Source: Parapristionchus giblindavisi (Eukaryota > Nematoda > Chromadorea > Rhabditida > Diplogasteridae). Taken from it: DNA of 64,000 nt. The notes under the pieces were generated by a model. The model did no database searches, was not told the DNA's origin, and saw nothing but the letters and a program-made list of their open reading frames with translations. Location: NCBI GenBank assembly GCA_943737045.1, contig CALSFV010000202.1:2356001-2420000 (forward strand). The letters are read 5' to 3'. The position numbers and the translations under genes are program-made. Below are positions 1 to 12,449 of this stretch, piece after piece (position 1 is the first letter of the stretch; the number at the start of each line of letters is the position of its first letter).

Positions 1-832
1 CAGAAGACAGGTACACTCATATATCATTCAATAGTACAATATTTTAATAATCGCCTGAAACTGAACTCCCGCGAATTTTTTATGAACGAACTTGAAGAGG
101 AAAAGAGGAAGAGAGAGGGAAAGCAAACGTTTTTTTCTTTATACTTCACACTATTTATTTTATACTGATATTATTCTGCGTAATGCGTGATTATTCGCGC
201 GTCTCCCCCTTTAATATTATTCAAGTATATTATATCTCGCAAGTGATTGTCAGAAGTGTTATATTACAAATAAATAATATAAAGCAAAAATAAACTCGTA
301 GTGTTTTCAGATTCGTGAGTCGTGTCAAGAGATCGTTGATGGATGTGGTGTCATCTCTCGTAATCTCTATGCATCCTCGTATATTCTATCATGTACTATC
401 TTCTATATTCTCTATGATGTAATGTATGTAAACGTCGCAGAGTTTCTTACTGAGGTTCGTTGTCTACGGAACATTTCATGACTTGTGTTAGGGCTATTTG
501 CAGAAACCCCATCTGTTAGATCGAGCTACCTCTTTTTTCTGATCTTGCATTCTGAACAATAATAAATCATTTAAAATGATTTTTTTATGGCTTTACGAAA
601 ATTGGATATTAACACTAACTTATTCAAGCACTATTATATTTCATTGCTCAATCAATCAAAAGGCTTTGGTCGACCTGGTCGGCTGTGAACACACTTTGGT
701 CGACCTGGTCGGCTGTGAAACGAAAATTGGATATTAACACTAACTTATTCAAGCACTATTATAGTCAAAATACTCTAATGTATTTTATTAATATCTTATT
801 ATTATTGCAGAAATATCTTGTTATTTTTACAG
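1..832. other. Upstream or intronic sequence of the MFS gene
   Basis: No supported exon was found here. The stretch is AT-rich and ends in a good acceptor (tttttacag, AG at 831-832) that opens the first recognisable exon of the MFS transporter, so most of it is probably an intron. Bases 1-10 followed by GT could be the end of an earlier exon, but ten bases are too few to judge. The only structure seen is the duplication at 596-763. Confidence 0.5.
596..763. repeat. Nested direct repeats in an intron
   Basis: A 43-bp segment beginning cgaaaattggatatt occurs at 596-638 and again at 721-763. Between the copies a 30-bp unit beginning ctttggtcgacctgg is present twice in tandem (from 664 and 694). 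The result is a short tandem array bracketed by a longer direct repeat. It is non-coding and not recognised as a known family. Confidence 0.8.
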
Positions 833-2564
833 GAGCATGGATGGACAGAAGATGAGGCTCTCGTTATCATTCCCATCATTGGATTCTGTTCATTTCCTGC
901 TATGCTCATGTTTGGATTACTCGGAAACTGGAATCGAACTGAGAAAGTCTGTATAGCTTTCTTTCTATCTTTGTAAAGCGCATACAATAATAGTTAAATG
1001 ATTTTTTTTTAAATTGTCGCTGCGAAAATTTCATTCTGCAAATTAGATGGGCAACAAATTCCATGGAAAATATTCTTTCTCTTTTCTATGCTCTGTCTTA
1101 ATAATTCTATTTTTTTCTTTTTTTCCTCTTACGTATGAGGTAGTGTTTCGTATTGTCCATATATGTAAAATGTACTCACATAAGAAAATGATAAGTCTAA
1201 TTAAATACTGAGACAACGCGTGTAAATAAGTATCACTCGTTACCAAATATTTCGCCTCTCGGTGGGCACGTGAAAACGAATATTTTTTGCTCACAGCCTC
1301 GCCTCCCCATCGGAGCCTTGCGCATAGCAGTGCTTCGCAAAAAATGAAAAATGTCACATAATATGTCAATGGGATAATTCAACATGCGTTAAAAAAGCAT
1401 ATTCTCGTTTATATAACCTTTCTTACATAATGAAATATTGTGATTTCAGTATCTGTTCGGTATTGTCGGTGTTTCCACAGCTCTCGCTTCAATTTCAGTC
1501 TTTGTCATCGGATTCGTGAAGTCAAAGATCGCAGTATACGTAAGTATTCCTAATTTCATTCCCATAATACCATAAGGCTGTACCATAAGGCATAGTTTAA
1601 CATTTTTTGAAAGATGTCATAATTATTACTTTTGATATGCAAGATATCTTGTTAATATGTTGTACTTAATATCTGATCGCAAGGGAACAATTATAATAAC
1701 CATTCAAACATCTTCTTTAGATCATTGCGGGATTCTTCGGCTTCTTCATCTCAAACAATTATGCTCTGACAAGTGTGATTATTTGTGAGATTCTTTCCGT
1801 ATCGGAATTCCAGGTGATCAATTTCCTCATGATCCAGAATATACATTTGTATTATTGATTTTTACGAGATTTCAGTTTCGCTTTAATTATAATATTCAAT
1901 AATCAGAGTGTTGTGTTACTTTATCTCAACAAATTCTGGAAAAATTGCGTTGTTGATCTTGAATAATTGATTAATTACCCATTTCAGTCTGGTTATGCCA
2001 TTCTCTCGTGTGCCCAAGGTATTGGTAATCTATTTGGTCCACTTCTGGTTGGTATCATGCGTGATTCCATTGGAAACTATCGAGTTGTATTCATCGTTGC
2101 TGGAATTGGAATCTTCATCTCTGGATTGATCAATATATTTTTACAGATTAAGGTTCCATATCGATTTGTATACTAAATACTCCTTGAGGATCTATTATTC
2201 TATTCATTTTGTAATTATAGCAAAATTTTTACATCATATTAATGATGAAAATAATAATATTTAATATTATGTTCTTGGAAATATAACAGATTTGAATTGC
2301 AATGCGAATCTTTCACATCAAATACACTGTCATAACAAAGTAGTAACGGAGAAAGAAAATATAAAATACTCTCCAATTCAATTATATTTTATTTGTATTT
2401 TGCAGATTCACTCTCTGAACTACAAATGGAGAGAACGCGATGATGACTCAGATGATGATGATGATGATGAAGAGGAGAAAATGGATGAGAACGCTCCTCT
2501 TACTAACACTCAAAGGTTTATGAATTCATTCCGAGAAGAACTTCCACCGACTTCCGCTCGTTAG
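833..2564 (+). CDS. Monocarboxylate-transporter-like MFS protein, C-terminal half
   Basis: Five exons are supported: 833-946, 1450-1539, 1721-1813, 1988-2152 and 2406-2564. All junctions are phase 0 with GT-AG introns. Together they encode the last 206 residues of a Major Facilitator Superfamily carrier, roughly helices 7 to 12. The fourth exon has the SLC16-like helix 11-12 pattern: SGYAILSCAQGIGNLFGP, then a loop GIMRDSIGNY, then a glycine-rich helix. The cytoplasmic tail is very acidic, with runs of Asp and Glu, and ends at TAG 2562-2564. The family moves monocarboxylates or related organic anions across the plasma membrane; the substrate here is unknown. The N-terminal half lies before the window. 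The exons are sure and the SLC16 subfamily likely. Confidence 0.8.
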
Positions 2565-3961
2565 CTGCACTCAACAATCTCCAGTTAATCACTACATCTC
2601 TATCTTTATCTATTTTAGAATAATTCTGACGTCTGATCTCTTATAATATTCATTCTATTTCCGCTTTAACACTAACTTTCTAGTTATTTATCATTTTTTA
2701 TGACGTCCGATTGTGAAGATTCAATCAGAAGTACATGATAATCAATACCATGAATCTATTCCAATGCATCCTGTTCCATTCCTTCAGTAGATTATTCATA
2801 TCTGTTTCATTAACCGATGTCTCTTCCCTCAGTCAACGTGCAGTTTTGTACCTTAATCGTGCAATTTTCATGTTAGCTTATTTGTGTTAGATTTGATACA
2901 GAGTAGAGTCTTGATCCATTGCAAATGGTCCGTCCATCCTTTGGAATCACAATCAATCACATTACCATCCACATCACTTTATATCGAATCGGGCTCATTC
3001 CTCGTTATCGCGGTGACTCTTTTCTCGCTTTCCATTAATCTTCCCATCGTTTGTACACAGTCATGACTAGTACCATTTATCCTATGCAACTTTTCCCTTT
3101 CCCTACCTTAGTCCACAGCATTTGTCCTATTTCTGTCCTGCTTACCATATACTTTAGGAATTCTTACTTCTGTATTTCTTACACACGTTTTGTTTCTGAC
3201 TCATCTCATGAGATTGATTTTTTTTGTGTAACCCGGCATCTCAAATAATTGAACAAAAGGCGAAATAATTAGGAATTCTCATTCTTATGCATGATCATTT
3301 TCTATTTTTATAGTGGTCATTAACCCCATGATTTGTCCAGAAATCAAAAGTCTCTACGTATTCATAAATACAGTGCCCTGCGAATTTATCGCTCACTTTA
3401 TTTCTTTCTCTTCTCGGTTTTTGCTCCAATTATATGCCCGAGTTCTCGCTCAGTGACACTTCTCAACCCCGAGCCATAATTCCTTCTCTGTTGTATTCTA
3501 TTCTATGATGCCATAGTCGCATAATATGTACGAATAGTGTAGATCATATCGATAATAAATGATTTGGAAACTTTTATGAACCACAGTGAAGCCCTCCATA
3601 TATATTACCTTTGGGAATGACAACCAAAATTAGTTAGTTATTGTATTTTATTTGCTTGAGAAAATGAAAATAATTAATCTTACACGACGAATTAAGTCTT
3701 ATCACTGACCGATATTATATGATCATATATCTGCTTAACAAGGCAAAACAAGGAAGAAATGATTATGAAGTCACATTACTCTCAATTGTTTATTTGTAAT
3801 AGAAAATGTAAAAATTTAATAGTGTACATGATAATAGTTAAAGCAGACATTTGTGATGAAGAGAAGACGAAAAAAATTGATATGGTCTCTTGGGAAAGAG
3901 ATATTGTGAAAGAGGCAACTTGAGATAGTAAGGAGATGAAAGACAACTGAGATTATCTCAT
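2565..3961. other. Intergenic region between convergent genes
   Basis: It lies between the MFS gene stop (+) and the PMP3 gene stop (-). It holds the 3' UTRs of both and AT-rich sequence. The small open frames here have no splice pattern, family motif or conserved look, so no gene is called. Confidence 0.6.
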
Positions 3962-4409
3962 TCAGTGTCTCATGTAGCAATGCCAGGCAGCGAAACAGAT
4001 TCCGGGAATCCAAAAGAAGAAGGTAAGAATTAGAGAGATGATAACGTTCACATCACATTGACGATCCTTGTAGTAGATGGCGAGTGGCTCAAAATATATA
4101 ATATTAATCATTTAAGTTTTCCTTGCACAAGATGTTCCATCAAACAAAAAAAAGTTCTTGAAAACAGGCTAGATGAATTTGTGGATAGAAATTGGTATCT
4201 ATCCGAACACTGATGAAATTACCATCCCTCTCTTCAATCTACTCCAATAGTTTTCACTAAACCTGCATTACATGCACCTTCGTATGTTTTTGGAATAATA
4301 AATAATTATTGCTATATAAATTTTCAAGCTTGTTAGCAGAAAAGTATACACTTACCGGTATTAATATAACTAGGAGAAGAAGAATGATCTTATCGGAATC
4401 GTCGGCCAT
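3962..4409 (-). CDS. PMP3/UPF0057 family small membrane protein
   Basis: Two exons, 4409-4356 and 4087-3962, join in phase 0 and give 59 residues. The ATG sits directly after an acceptor (ttgtag), fitting spliced-leader trans-splicing at this site. The protein is two membrane helices joined by a short charged loop. Helix 1 ends in the family motif IPPLAIYY. The loop has the conserved Cys (RQCDVN). Helix 2 carries the IPGI signature (FFWIPGICFAAW), followed by a short tail ending at TGA 3964-3962. PMP3-like proteins are plasma-membrane proteolipids linked in other organisms to ion balance and membrane potential; that role is family knowledge. Length (about 50-80) and motif spacing are typical. 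The neighbouring SLC6 gene is on the same strand 1.1 kb upstream and looks independent. Confidence 0.88.
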
Positions 4410-5537
4410 CTACAATTACTATTATAAGGTAAGAGTAAAATCAGAGAGATACGAGAGGAGGGAAAAGGTGCCAAAAGGCGCAATTCACACATCGATGAAG
4501 CTTATCATTCACTATCGATGAGGACATTCAAGAGAGGTAAACTGATAGAGCGAAAGAGTGAAGAATGAAAGGAGTGAATAGTGGGAGTGGTTAGAAGAAG
4601 GAAGAGATAACAGAGTCATCATGTGATCGATGAACAAATTTATAGAAGAAAAGAAATTGAGTCTACCATACGAGTGCTTTGCAGCAATTGTAATATCCAT
4701 TCAGATAATTTAGCTAAGCTACAGATAAACAGTTGATAGACATTCGATTTTGCATATAATTGATGAGAAAGAGATCTTGTCGTCCATGCTGATGTTCAAA
4801 TCATATTTATATATAAGAACGGAGATTGATATGATGAGGGAAAGTATGATTCATGTGAAGATGTATCATTGTCTGTTCGACAGAGGACCACACTGTCTTT
4901 ACTTTGCGTCAGTCTAAGCTTTGTCATTGTTTGTCACTTCAGTTAGTCAGATGAACCGCATCGTATGAATGTTAAGACCACACTTTATACTATATGGAAT
5001 GTATATTATAAGTGCCATGCAAAGGAACTGTACACAGTGAATATATTTTGTATGAATTATCCCTTATGAATAAGGTAATTAGTACAAAAGCTTTTAAATA
5101 TTAGGAAATAATTCCTTATGAAGACTCATTTCAAAATCGCACTTGATCCGTACTCTCTTTATCATAAAAGAGAAATAGACATGATAGGGCGTGGCACAAA
5201 GTATGCAGTAATATGAAAGAGTCCAAATCCTTCTAGGTATAATACAATATATGGTAAGAGACGGGCAAGATAAGGATGATTGCAATAGATTATCTTCGTG
5301 ATGCGAGACACGAATACATAGAGACATTACGCGAACATTAAAGCTAGCGATTCGAATGGTTAGAGTATATAAAAGATTACTAATTAAGATGAATTAAGGA
5401 AGACTAGTACTATATTATTACACCCATTATTTAAGGAAACCAGCTACGTAAGCGTGGAACTACTCGTATTTCAAAGTGAAAGCATTTAAGAGAAAGTGAA
5501 ATGATAATTAAGCGAATCGAATCATTTTCACTATTTG
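4410..5537. other. Intergenic region between the SLC6 3' end and PMP3
   Basis: This is AT-rich non-coding sequence. It should contain the 3' UTR of the SLC6 gene and the promoter or outron of the PMP3 gene. No exons, RNA genes or clear repeats were seen. Confidence 0.5.
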
Positions 5538-8500
5538 TCAAGCATAGGCATCGACAATTCTTCCAGATCTTGTAATTGTAAGATTGAATTGTGTCTGAGA
5601 CGCTCTCTTTGTCGCTCCTCGAATACGATCATATGAACGTAGTTTGGGTTGAACTCGAAAGGCTTCTCGCCAACTCTAAAAAGAGGAAATATTGATAAAG
5701 ATTCATTGGTATTCGTTTCAATTCATCTACTGATCAACACCAATTTCAAGATCAATTCTAACGGAAATTTACTCGTTAACAGGAAATGCTGACAATACAG
5801 AATGTGCCTATTTTGTGCAAGGACCAAAGACATTCTGACTCACTCCTTTCCGACGATGATATACAATCAGATTGTATAAGAAGAATAATGGAATGGCGAG
5901 TAAAGGAGTTACGGCTAGAATCCATCCCACATACGTTGCCCACTGTAATGTTATATGTGTGTAAATATTACTGGCCTACAATCGCTTGATTAATGCTCGA
6001 GATTTAATCAATACTTTTTTATCGCTCGTTGCACATTTCCTTGTTATTATCTTTTTGTGAATATGTGAATCAATCGTAAAACGCTATGTTTTCTTCACTA
6101 ATGTATTTATGTATCATACCCATGGATAATGATACATTCTTGGCTCCTTTCCGTATGTAATTGTGAAATCGAAATATTGATACAAAGAGTAACCGAATAA
6201 TCCCTAAAATGGATAGGTTTGCTTTATAAAAAAAGAAGGACTTATGTTAGATGAATTGTCTCGTTTCTTGCATAGGACCTCGGTAAAACATAATATATAC
6301 GAATTTCGCACAGTGAGCACAGTAGGAGAGATATATTGCCAATTGAAGAGAATAAGTCTTCCACTCGAACCGAAGAGTCTTCCGACATGTGATTTAGCAC
6401 TGCCCATCATCCATTTCAAATCGACCGAATATTCACGAATCCCTGTAAATCTGTTACTTAATTTTCAGAAATGGGTTTTATTAATATTATTACTGCTTGA
6501 ATCTATTAACTATTGTTAATATTTGCCATTTTGATATCGAATGTTATATTTTTATTTTTACGATAAAGATGCACATTGTCATGATTTAGTATTTGCTATA
6601 CAGCTAAATTTTCCGTATTAAAATATTACCGTAAAGATGGGCGATTAGAACGACTTCAGAAAGTGCAATCGCGAACAATGCGAAGGTGCCCGCGTATTCG
6701 TTCATGAGAGTAAACCAATAGATGCCGGCCTGTACCATATATCAATTAACGAAAATGTAACCGTATTCGAAATATTCCTCCCATTTTTTTCAATAACACT
6801 TTTCCCAACTCCGTCATCTAAATGTAGCTGTAACTATAGGTTGGATGATTGATCAAAATGATATAGTCGCAAACTTTTGTACACAAGGGCAGACCCAGAA
6901 GGAATGAAGAGAAGCATACAACGATGGCTACCTGAATTTAAATCAATCTTTAAGGATTGATAATCATTCAGTTTATTGTACGGGATAGTATTTTAGGACA
7001 AATTAACGTATGTTTTTTTAAAATGTTATTCTTATCCAAAAGTCAGACCTTCGCTTTGTGCTTGCGTAAGATGGGAAATTGATCTGCAAGGCCACTGCAC
7101 ATGCACTCTGTCATTCCTCAAAAATGTTGCTATAATAAATTTATCCGAGCTCAGAGAGTTATCAAAAGAAAAGTTAAGAAGTTTTGCAGACTAAAGAATA
7201 CACATAAGTCTATATGAATACTTAGCATTATAATTATGGAATATCCGTGTAATGTAAACTTCTAATAGAACATTGTAAATAAAACTCACCAAACTGAGAG
7301 CTGACTCCAAGCAATTCGAACATTGCAAAAAATGAGAATGACCATATTTTACGCGCAGGCATTCGAGCCATTGCTTCAGGATACGCAACAAAGGTTAGAG
7401 TTGTCCCTGATTATGAAAATAATAAGACCTATCGAGTGTTGTGTAAGAAAGATAATCCTATGATTTCTTAGTTATCAATTTATAACATAATCATGGTTAC
7501 TACCTGATTGTATTACTTTCGATAGGGGTAATCTACTCTGCTTGGCAAGAAATCCCATGGTTGAAAATGCAGCCGTACCACCAAAGAGACTCATGAAGGA
7601 ATCGAAACCAACAACGATAAGAGCATCCTTAAATGGATAATTGATGAACTCACTCCGAATACTGTGCATACTGAATCATGCACTTAAAGGGACAAATTCA
7701 CGTTCCTTTTTACTTGTTTGATTGATTATGAATGAAAACGAAAAAAATCAAATTCAAATTTGATTTACAACTTTATTTACTTTTCATTATCATTTTCAGT
7801 GATCGCTTGTTATTACACCAAAATATTAAATTACTGAATGCTTGGGATATATGAATATTCTACATTATCGACTGATGTCTATGCTGCACTGGAAAAAAGT
7901 ATTTGATATAAATATTGTGCGTATAAAATGTACTTGCATAAGAAAATGACAAATGGTGCTAACGAACGGAAGTCACAATCGAGAGGCGAGCGAGATATAG
8001 CCTTCTACATCTCGCCCCGCCTCTCGATTGTCTCTCCGCTGCCTCTCTCTAACCCGGCTGACCTTCGCCGCGCGCTATATTATATATAAAAGAGATCGGC
8101 ATAGTTTCTGAACCATGCAAAACAAGAAAGTCTCTTGTGGGAGTGGTTGGCTACTCTCGTACCAAATAAACAAGTGTATTTTATACGGTCAATAACTGGA
8201 TAATTGTGATATACTTTGAAACAATTGTGCTGTTCAGAATTGTATGACGATAATGAGAGGAGTCCTCCGAATCCAATGGCTAGAGTGTAACAGATTTGAA
8301 TGGCGGCTTGCATCCATGTCTACAAAGACAAAAATTGAATGCTCATACGAATATATTTCCATGTTAAAAAGAGATACATAATAAAGGTATGAAATAGAAT
8401 ATTTTATTTCGACCTATAAAGTTTACGTACTCTGAATGATTTAATACTTACATTGAACTTGAAGAGATATGTCCAATCTGGATTCAGCAAAAAGAAATTG

Positions 8501-10973
8501 ATTCCAATTTCTGCTCCATCCAGTGTTATCGCTCGAACAAAAATGCACGCTGAAATTAATCGCCCTTTACAACGAGTATAACTCAATGGCACAATCTTTA
8601 TTATCCTAGATGAATTACTGACACTATTGTCAATTTTTGCATTCTCGCATCGATGTGCGTTGTCTCAGCCATTGTTATCACTGTACTATATTCACTGTAT
8701 GAGGTTAAAATGTAAAATTGATACGCGACAGTATGAAACTTGAACTTACAGATAATAAGATACGGTAGAGTTGCAGTGACTGTTGATATCTTTCCGATCC
8801 AATCCACTCCACGGACCAATGTGAATGCAGTTAATGCCCAAATAAGAGCGAATCTATGAACAGATTGAATTTATCATACTTATTAATGATTATATGAAAA
8901 CAGAGGCGAAGTGGTGTAGTGGTCTATGGCGCGCCCCATCATTCCATCTGTCCTGGGTTCGATTCCCGGTCGTTTCACCGCCTCCGCCTCACCAAGGCGC
9001 CCGAAAGGGGAATTGGTAGTGACTAGATCATGCGGTAAAGTAGGTCCGAAGAAGAGATTAGGCCCTCCGGACTGAATTGGCCTTGAAATATTACTGGCCT
9101 AGCAGTGATACCCCGCAGGACTTCGTGTGCCTTGAATAACGGGTTGTAACTTTACCTTTTTTTATATGAAAACAAAACTACAACTGACAATACATTCGGC
9201 ATATATTTCGCTAGAATGTATCAAATATCTTTAACGATGTGCCTCACCAATATCCAATCTATTAAAACTATGTAATTGCAGACCGTTCATATTTCGTTGG
9301 TGTTGTCTGATTCATACCATAAGTCAACTAACCCAATTAAAAGTTGCCAGTTCATCTCAAATATGTCGTCCAGTCCACTGCCCTTCTGATGCACGTACAA
9401 TCTTAAGAGGAAAAGGTAAGAAAACGAGAAAAAAATAGAATCCTAGTCAAAACATTTACGGACATGCATGTTTTTATTAAAGTGCAACTGTCAGTGCTCA
9501 AAATGGCAAAGAATAGAAATATTGTTTTCACCCACTCAAAAAATTCTTCGCCTGAACTAAACGGAGGGAGAACTTCGCCGAGTCTTACCTAAAGAACATA
9601 TTGACAATTTGAGAGGTCTAATTGAATATAAATAATATAATCTATATAATTAAATAAGAAATGAATGCGATACTGTGGAAAGAATGAACAAGAAGGGAGC
9701 CTTACTCTTTCAGCTCTTTCCATTCTAAATGTTTCATCCCAGCATGTACTATTGAAGTAGTATGTCAGAGTAGTATTTGACATTAAAGAACATTGTTCAT
9801 CTTCCACCACTGATTGACAGTCTAAATAAATCAATATATTTGTAGCTCATTCAGGGAAAGATTACATTCAGTATTCCAGTCATTCCTGCATGTCATCCAC
9901 TCTTCCTCACCTTTAAATAATATCTAAACAGGAAGATTTATTGCAAATAAATTGCTATTATGTAAATTACATGTTTCAAATAGATGGCGCTGTAGACATT
10001 TATCATGTTGTAGTAGATTCCAACAATGTATGCCACCATAATTGCTGCCCAGCCAATACCTAGAAGATTAACTATTTTAGACGATTTTTTATTTATGCAG
10101 TATTGACTTTGAAGAAAGAATAAAAACTGTGCGGATACATTGAACGAGCCACTCTTTTTTCTAACACTACGAGCACATCAAACATTTAAATCGATTATAT
10201 TTTTTAGATTAGATATTTCAAGAGTGAACAATCGACGAGGGTATCTGCGTACCTTGACATGCTGGTTTGAAATACCGAAAACACTGAGCAGGTCCAACTC
10301 TTGCAAATTGTCCAATCGAAAGTTCAAGATAGAGAAGAGGGAAGCCGATTATGAGAGAGACGATAATGTATGGGACGAGAAAGGCGCCTGCAATGGGACT
10401 CACCGATCCTTTCAATTTTTCAATTTCATCACCCTCGCTTAATTTGCATACTGTCTGTACTTATGTTCATGTGATTATGAAAATAAAGAAATGATTGTAC
10501 TGATAGAGGGCATAAAAACAAACAAAAAATCAATGAGGGAGAATTGTTCATTGGGTTATAAATTGTTAACACTTTATATGTACTTTGGAACGCGAGCATG
10601 AACGAGTTTATGTTATAACACTCTAATATGTTATCCTGCTTTCTCAGCGTAAAAAATGAATTAATCCTTGTTCACCTTATGCTCGTATATAAGTATTTAT
10701 CTTCAAAACGTGCTTTGGACAAATATCATTCATGATGGATTACCATGAATTGAGTAATTTGTTTTATATTCAAGCGAAATATCAGTTCTCAACACAATTG
10801 AACGTGAATTAATGGATCAAAAAAGAAAATTCGAAATTAGCAAATTTGATACCTCCTCCGTTTTCGTATGCCAATGCTGGAAATCTCCAGAGATTACCCA
10901 ATCCCGTCGCGAAACCGACACAGGTTGCTAGGAAGTGTATTTTCTTCGTCCAAACACCGCGTTCCCTGCCCAT
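5538..10973 (-). CDS. SLC6-type sodium-dependent neurotransmitter/amino-acid symporter
   Basis: Nineteen exons with consistent phases give 621 residues: 10973-10853, 10387-10253, 10059-9971, 9923-9866, 9821-9706, 9588-9536, 9401-9333, 8853-8750, 8549-8452, 8319-8215, 7627-7504, 7406-7290, 7116-7049, 6931-6875, 6729-6630, 6442-6312, 6203-6120, 5942-5844, 5675-5538. All twelve SLC6 helices can be placed. Helix 1 has GLGNLWRFP then NGGGAFLVPY. Extracellular loop 2 has the cysteine pair Cys127/Cys136 and sequons at Asn150 and Asn158. Helix 6 ends in SYN. Gly24 stands where monoamine carriers have Asp, so an amino-acid or GABA/glycine-type substrate is more likely; the YENGGGAF context recalls invertebrate nutrient amino-acid carriers. 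Ser393 replaces the usual helix-8 Asp. The chosen ATG is four bases after an acceptor (tttttag), so the N-terminus may be trans-spliced or may have one more exon. Confidence 0.93.
7975..8031. repeat. Short GC-rich hairpin in an SLC6 intron
   Basis: The arms acaatcgagaggcg (7975-7988) and its exact complement (8018-8031) enclose a 29-bp loop that holds a further short complementarity. The sequence just before it, aaaatgtact.cataagaaaatga at about 7925-7950, recurs near 1168-1193, so this is probably part of a dispersed repeat. It lies in the intron between SLC6 exons 10 and 11. Confidence 0.6.
8903..9162 (+). mobile_element. tRNA-derived SINE with a 13-bp target duplication
   Basis: The element starts with a tRNA-like head: an A box (tggtgtagtggtcta) and a B box (ggttcgattcc) about 40 bases later. 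Six of seven acceptor-stem pairs could form, but extra bases separate the T arm from the 3' strand, so it is not a working tRNA. A body of about 170 bp follows, ending in a T-rich tail. It is flanked by a perfect 13-bp duplication, ttatatgaaaaca, at 8890-8902 and 9162-9174 (one base of ambiguity at the right edge), the mark of LINE-driven retroposition. It lies in the intron between SLC6 exons 7 and 8, opposite in sense to the gene. The intact duplication suggests a young insertion. Confidence 0.82.
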
Positions 10974-10977
10974 CAGA

Positions 10978-12449
10978 CTAAAAACTGGTTTGGTAGATGT
11001 TGATGATAGTAGTCATGAGAGAAAGCGAAAAAAACAGAAAGAATACTATCAATCAATAGGATAATGAGCTGAGATAAACAAGGAAATAGTGAACACTATC
11101 ATTGTTAGTGGTGCTAACTGCAATTACGAGGGTAGACGGAACGGAAAGAATGGAAATGGTCTCACTTACTGAAGACAAATGAAACTCAAATGATATAGTA
11201 TACTGTCTTGAGACATATGATGGTCGGAAAGTGAGAAAAAATATTTGATCAACGTTATTTGAGTAGTTAAACCACCGTGACGAAAAGCACAATCATACTG
11301 TAATTGAATTCCGTCGAGAATGATCACGAATAGTCAGTGAAGGAATAAAGTAAAAGAGAAATAGAAAGCAAGAGAAATAAATGAATGCCAGATTAGTATA
11401 TTATCTATGTGCATAACATTACAGATAGAAGAGGAGAAGAACGAAAGCGATAAAGAGAGTATGATAGCTTGATTTAACGAGATGCGACAATGAATAGGGA
11501 AGAATAAGAGAAGAAGACGAAGATGGAAAAATATTGAACAAGGAATACATGGAAGAAGAGGAAAACATTTGTCTGTAGACTATTCTTTCTCAAACCATTT
11601 ACTCTCTCCTACACAGTTCTTTCTACTCTCTATTCCCTTTTCTACCATCGTCTATTGTATCCCACTCACTTTCTTGTGCTGTGAATCATTGGTGAAGTGT
11701 TCGATGAACAGTGTAATAGATATGGTTCAATCATTCATTTTTATCATTCATTATAATCAAACTACATATAATTGTCAATTGAATAGTCCAGTTACGAACA
11801 CAAATTAATCGATTTACATTCGTATTAGCATAATTATTTAATATCAGTCACACGATTGGTGCGTTATCAACAAAGTGATCTTTGAAAAAAATATCAATCC
11901 TCACTCTTATTCCGAATTCACGAAACTCTGACGTACAATGGATAAATGGAAACTTTTTCATCGATACAGTTTCGTATTGATGAAAAATGAGCAATTGCGC
12001 ACCTAACAAAATAAGCCTAATTGAAATCGAGTATGAATCTATCTATTTTATTATATTACGATTATAGCAGCTTATACAAATGTTAAAAAATTCTAACCTA
12101 AAACAGTTAGAAAGATAGGACAAACGTTGAACCAATTGAACTAACGTTATAGAGAGATTTTTTTAGGATACTTTGGATAAACAATGATAAAATTCATCAA
12201 GTGTGTTACATTTGCGAGAGGAACGCATGCAGTTTGGGAAAAAAGCCCGCAATGTGGAATACTGAGTGGAAAACCCTGATGGATAATTTTATATGCTTAA
12301 TGAAAAGATTACGGTAGTCAATCATTATTGTCCTATGGTCACGGTAACTTGTTGCCGTACCCCTTTTGACAATCAGGGTTTTCCACTTGGGACCCAAAAC
12401 ACAAATTTTAAGTTTACTTGTAAGAAAGTGGTTAGCAATGAAAACATCT
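10978..12449. other. Upstream region of the SLC6 gene
   Basis: Probable promoter or outron of the SLC6 gene, followed by intergenic sequence up to the palindrome. A strong acceptor (tttttag) at 10978-10984 on the minus strand precedes the SLC6 ATG. No other exon was supported. One short terminal-inverted-repeat element lies at 12265-12387. Confidence 0.5.
12265..12387. mobile_element. Small inverted-repeat element (MITE-like)
   Basis: A perfect 16-bp inverted repeat, agtggaaaaccctgat at 12265-12280 and its complement at 12372-12387, bounds a 123-bp AT-rich segment. The size and structure suit a MITE. No clear target duplication was seen, so the class is open. Confidence 0.55.

Noticed and set aside
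8903..8985. Functional tRNA gene
   Set aside because: A and B boxes are good, but about eight extra bases lie between the T arm and acceptor strand; it is the head of a SINE.
10218..10415. Open frame of 65 codons starting with Met on the minus strand
   Set aside because: It is one exon of the SLC6 gene read into its introns; the Met lies upstream of the acceptor and is not a start.
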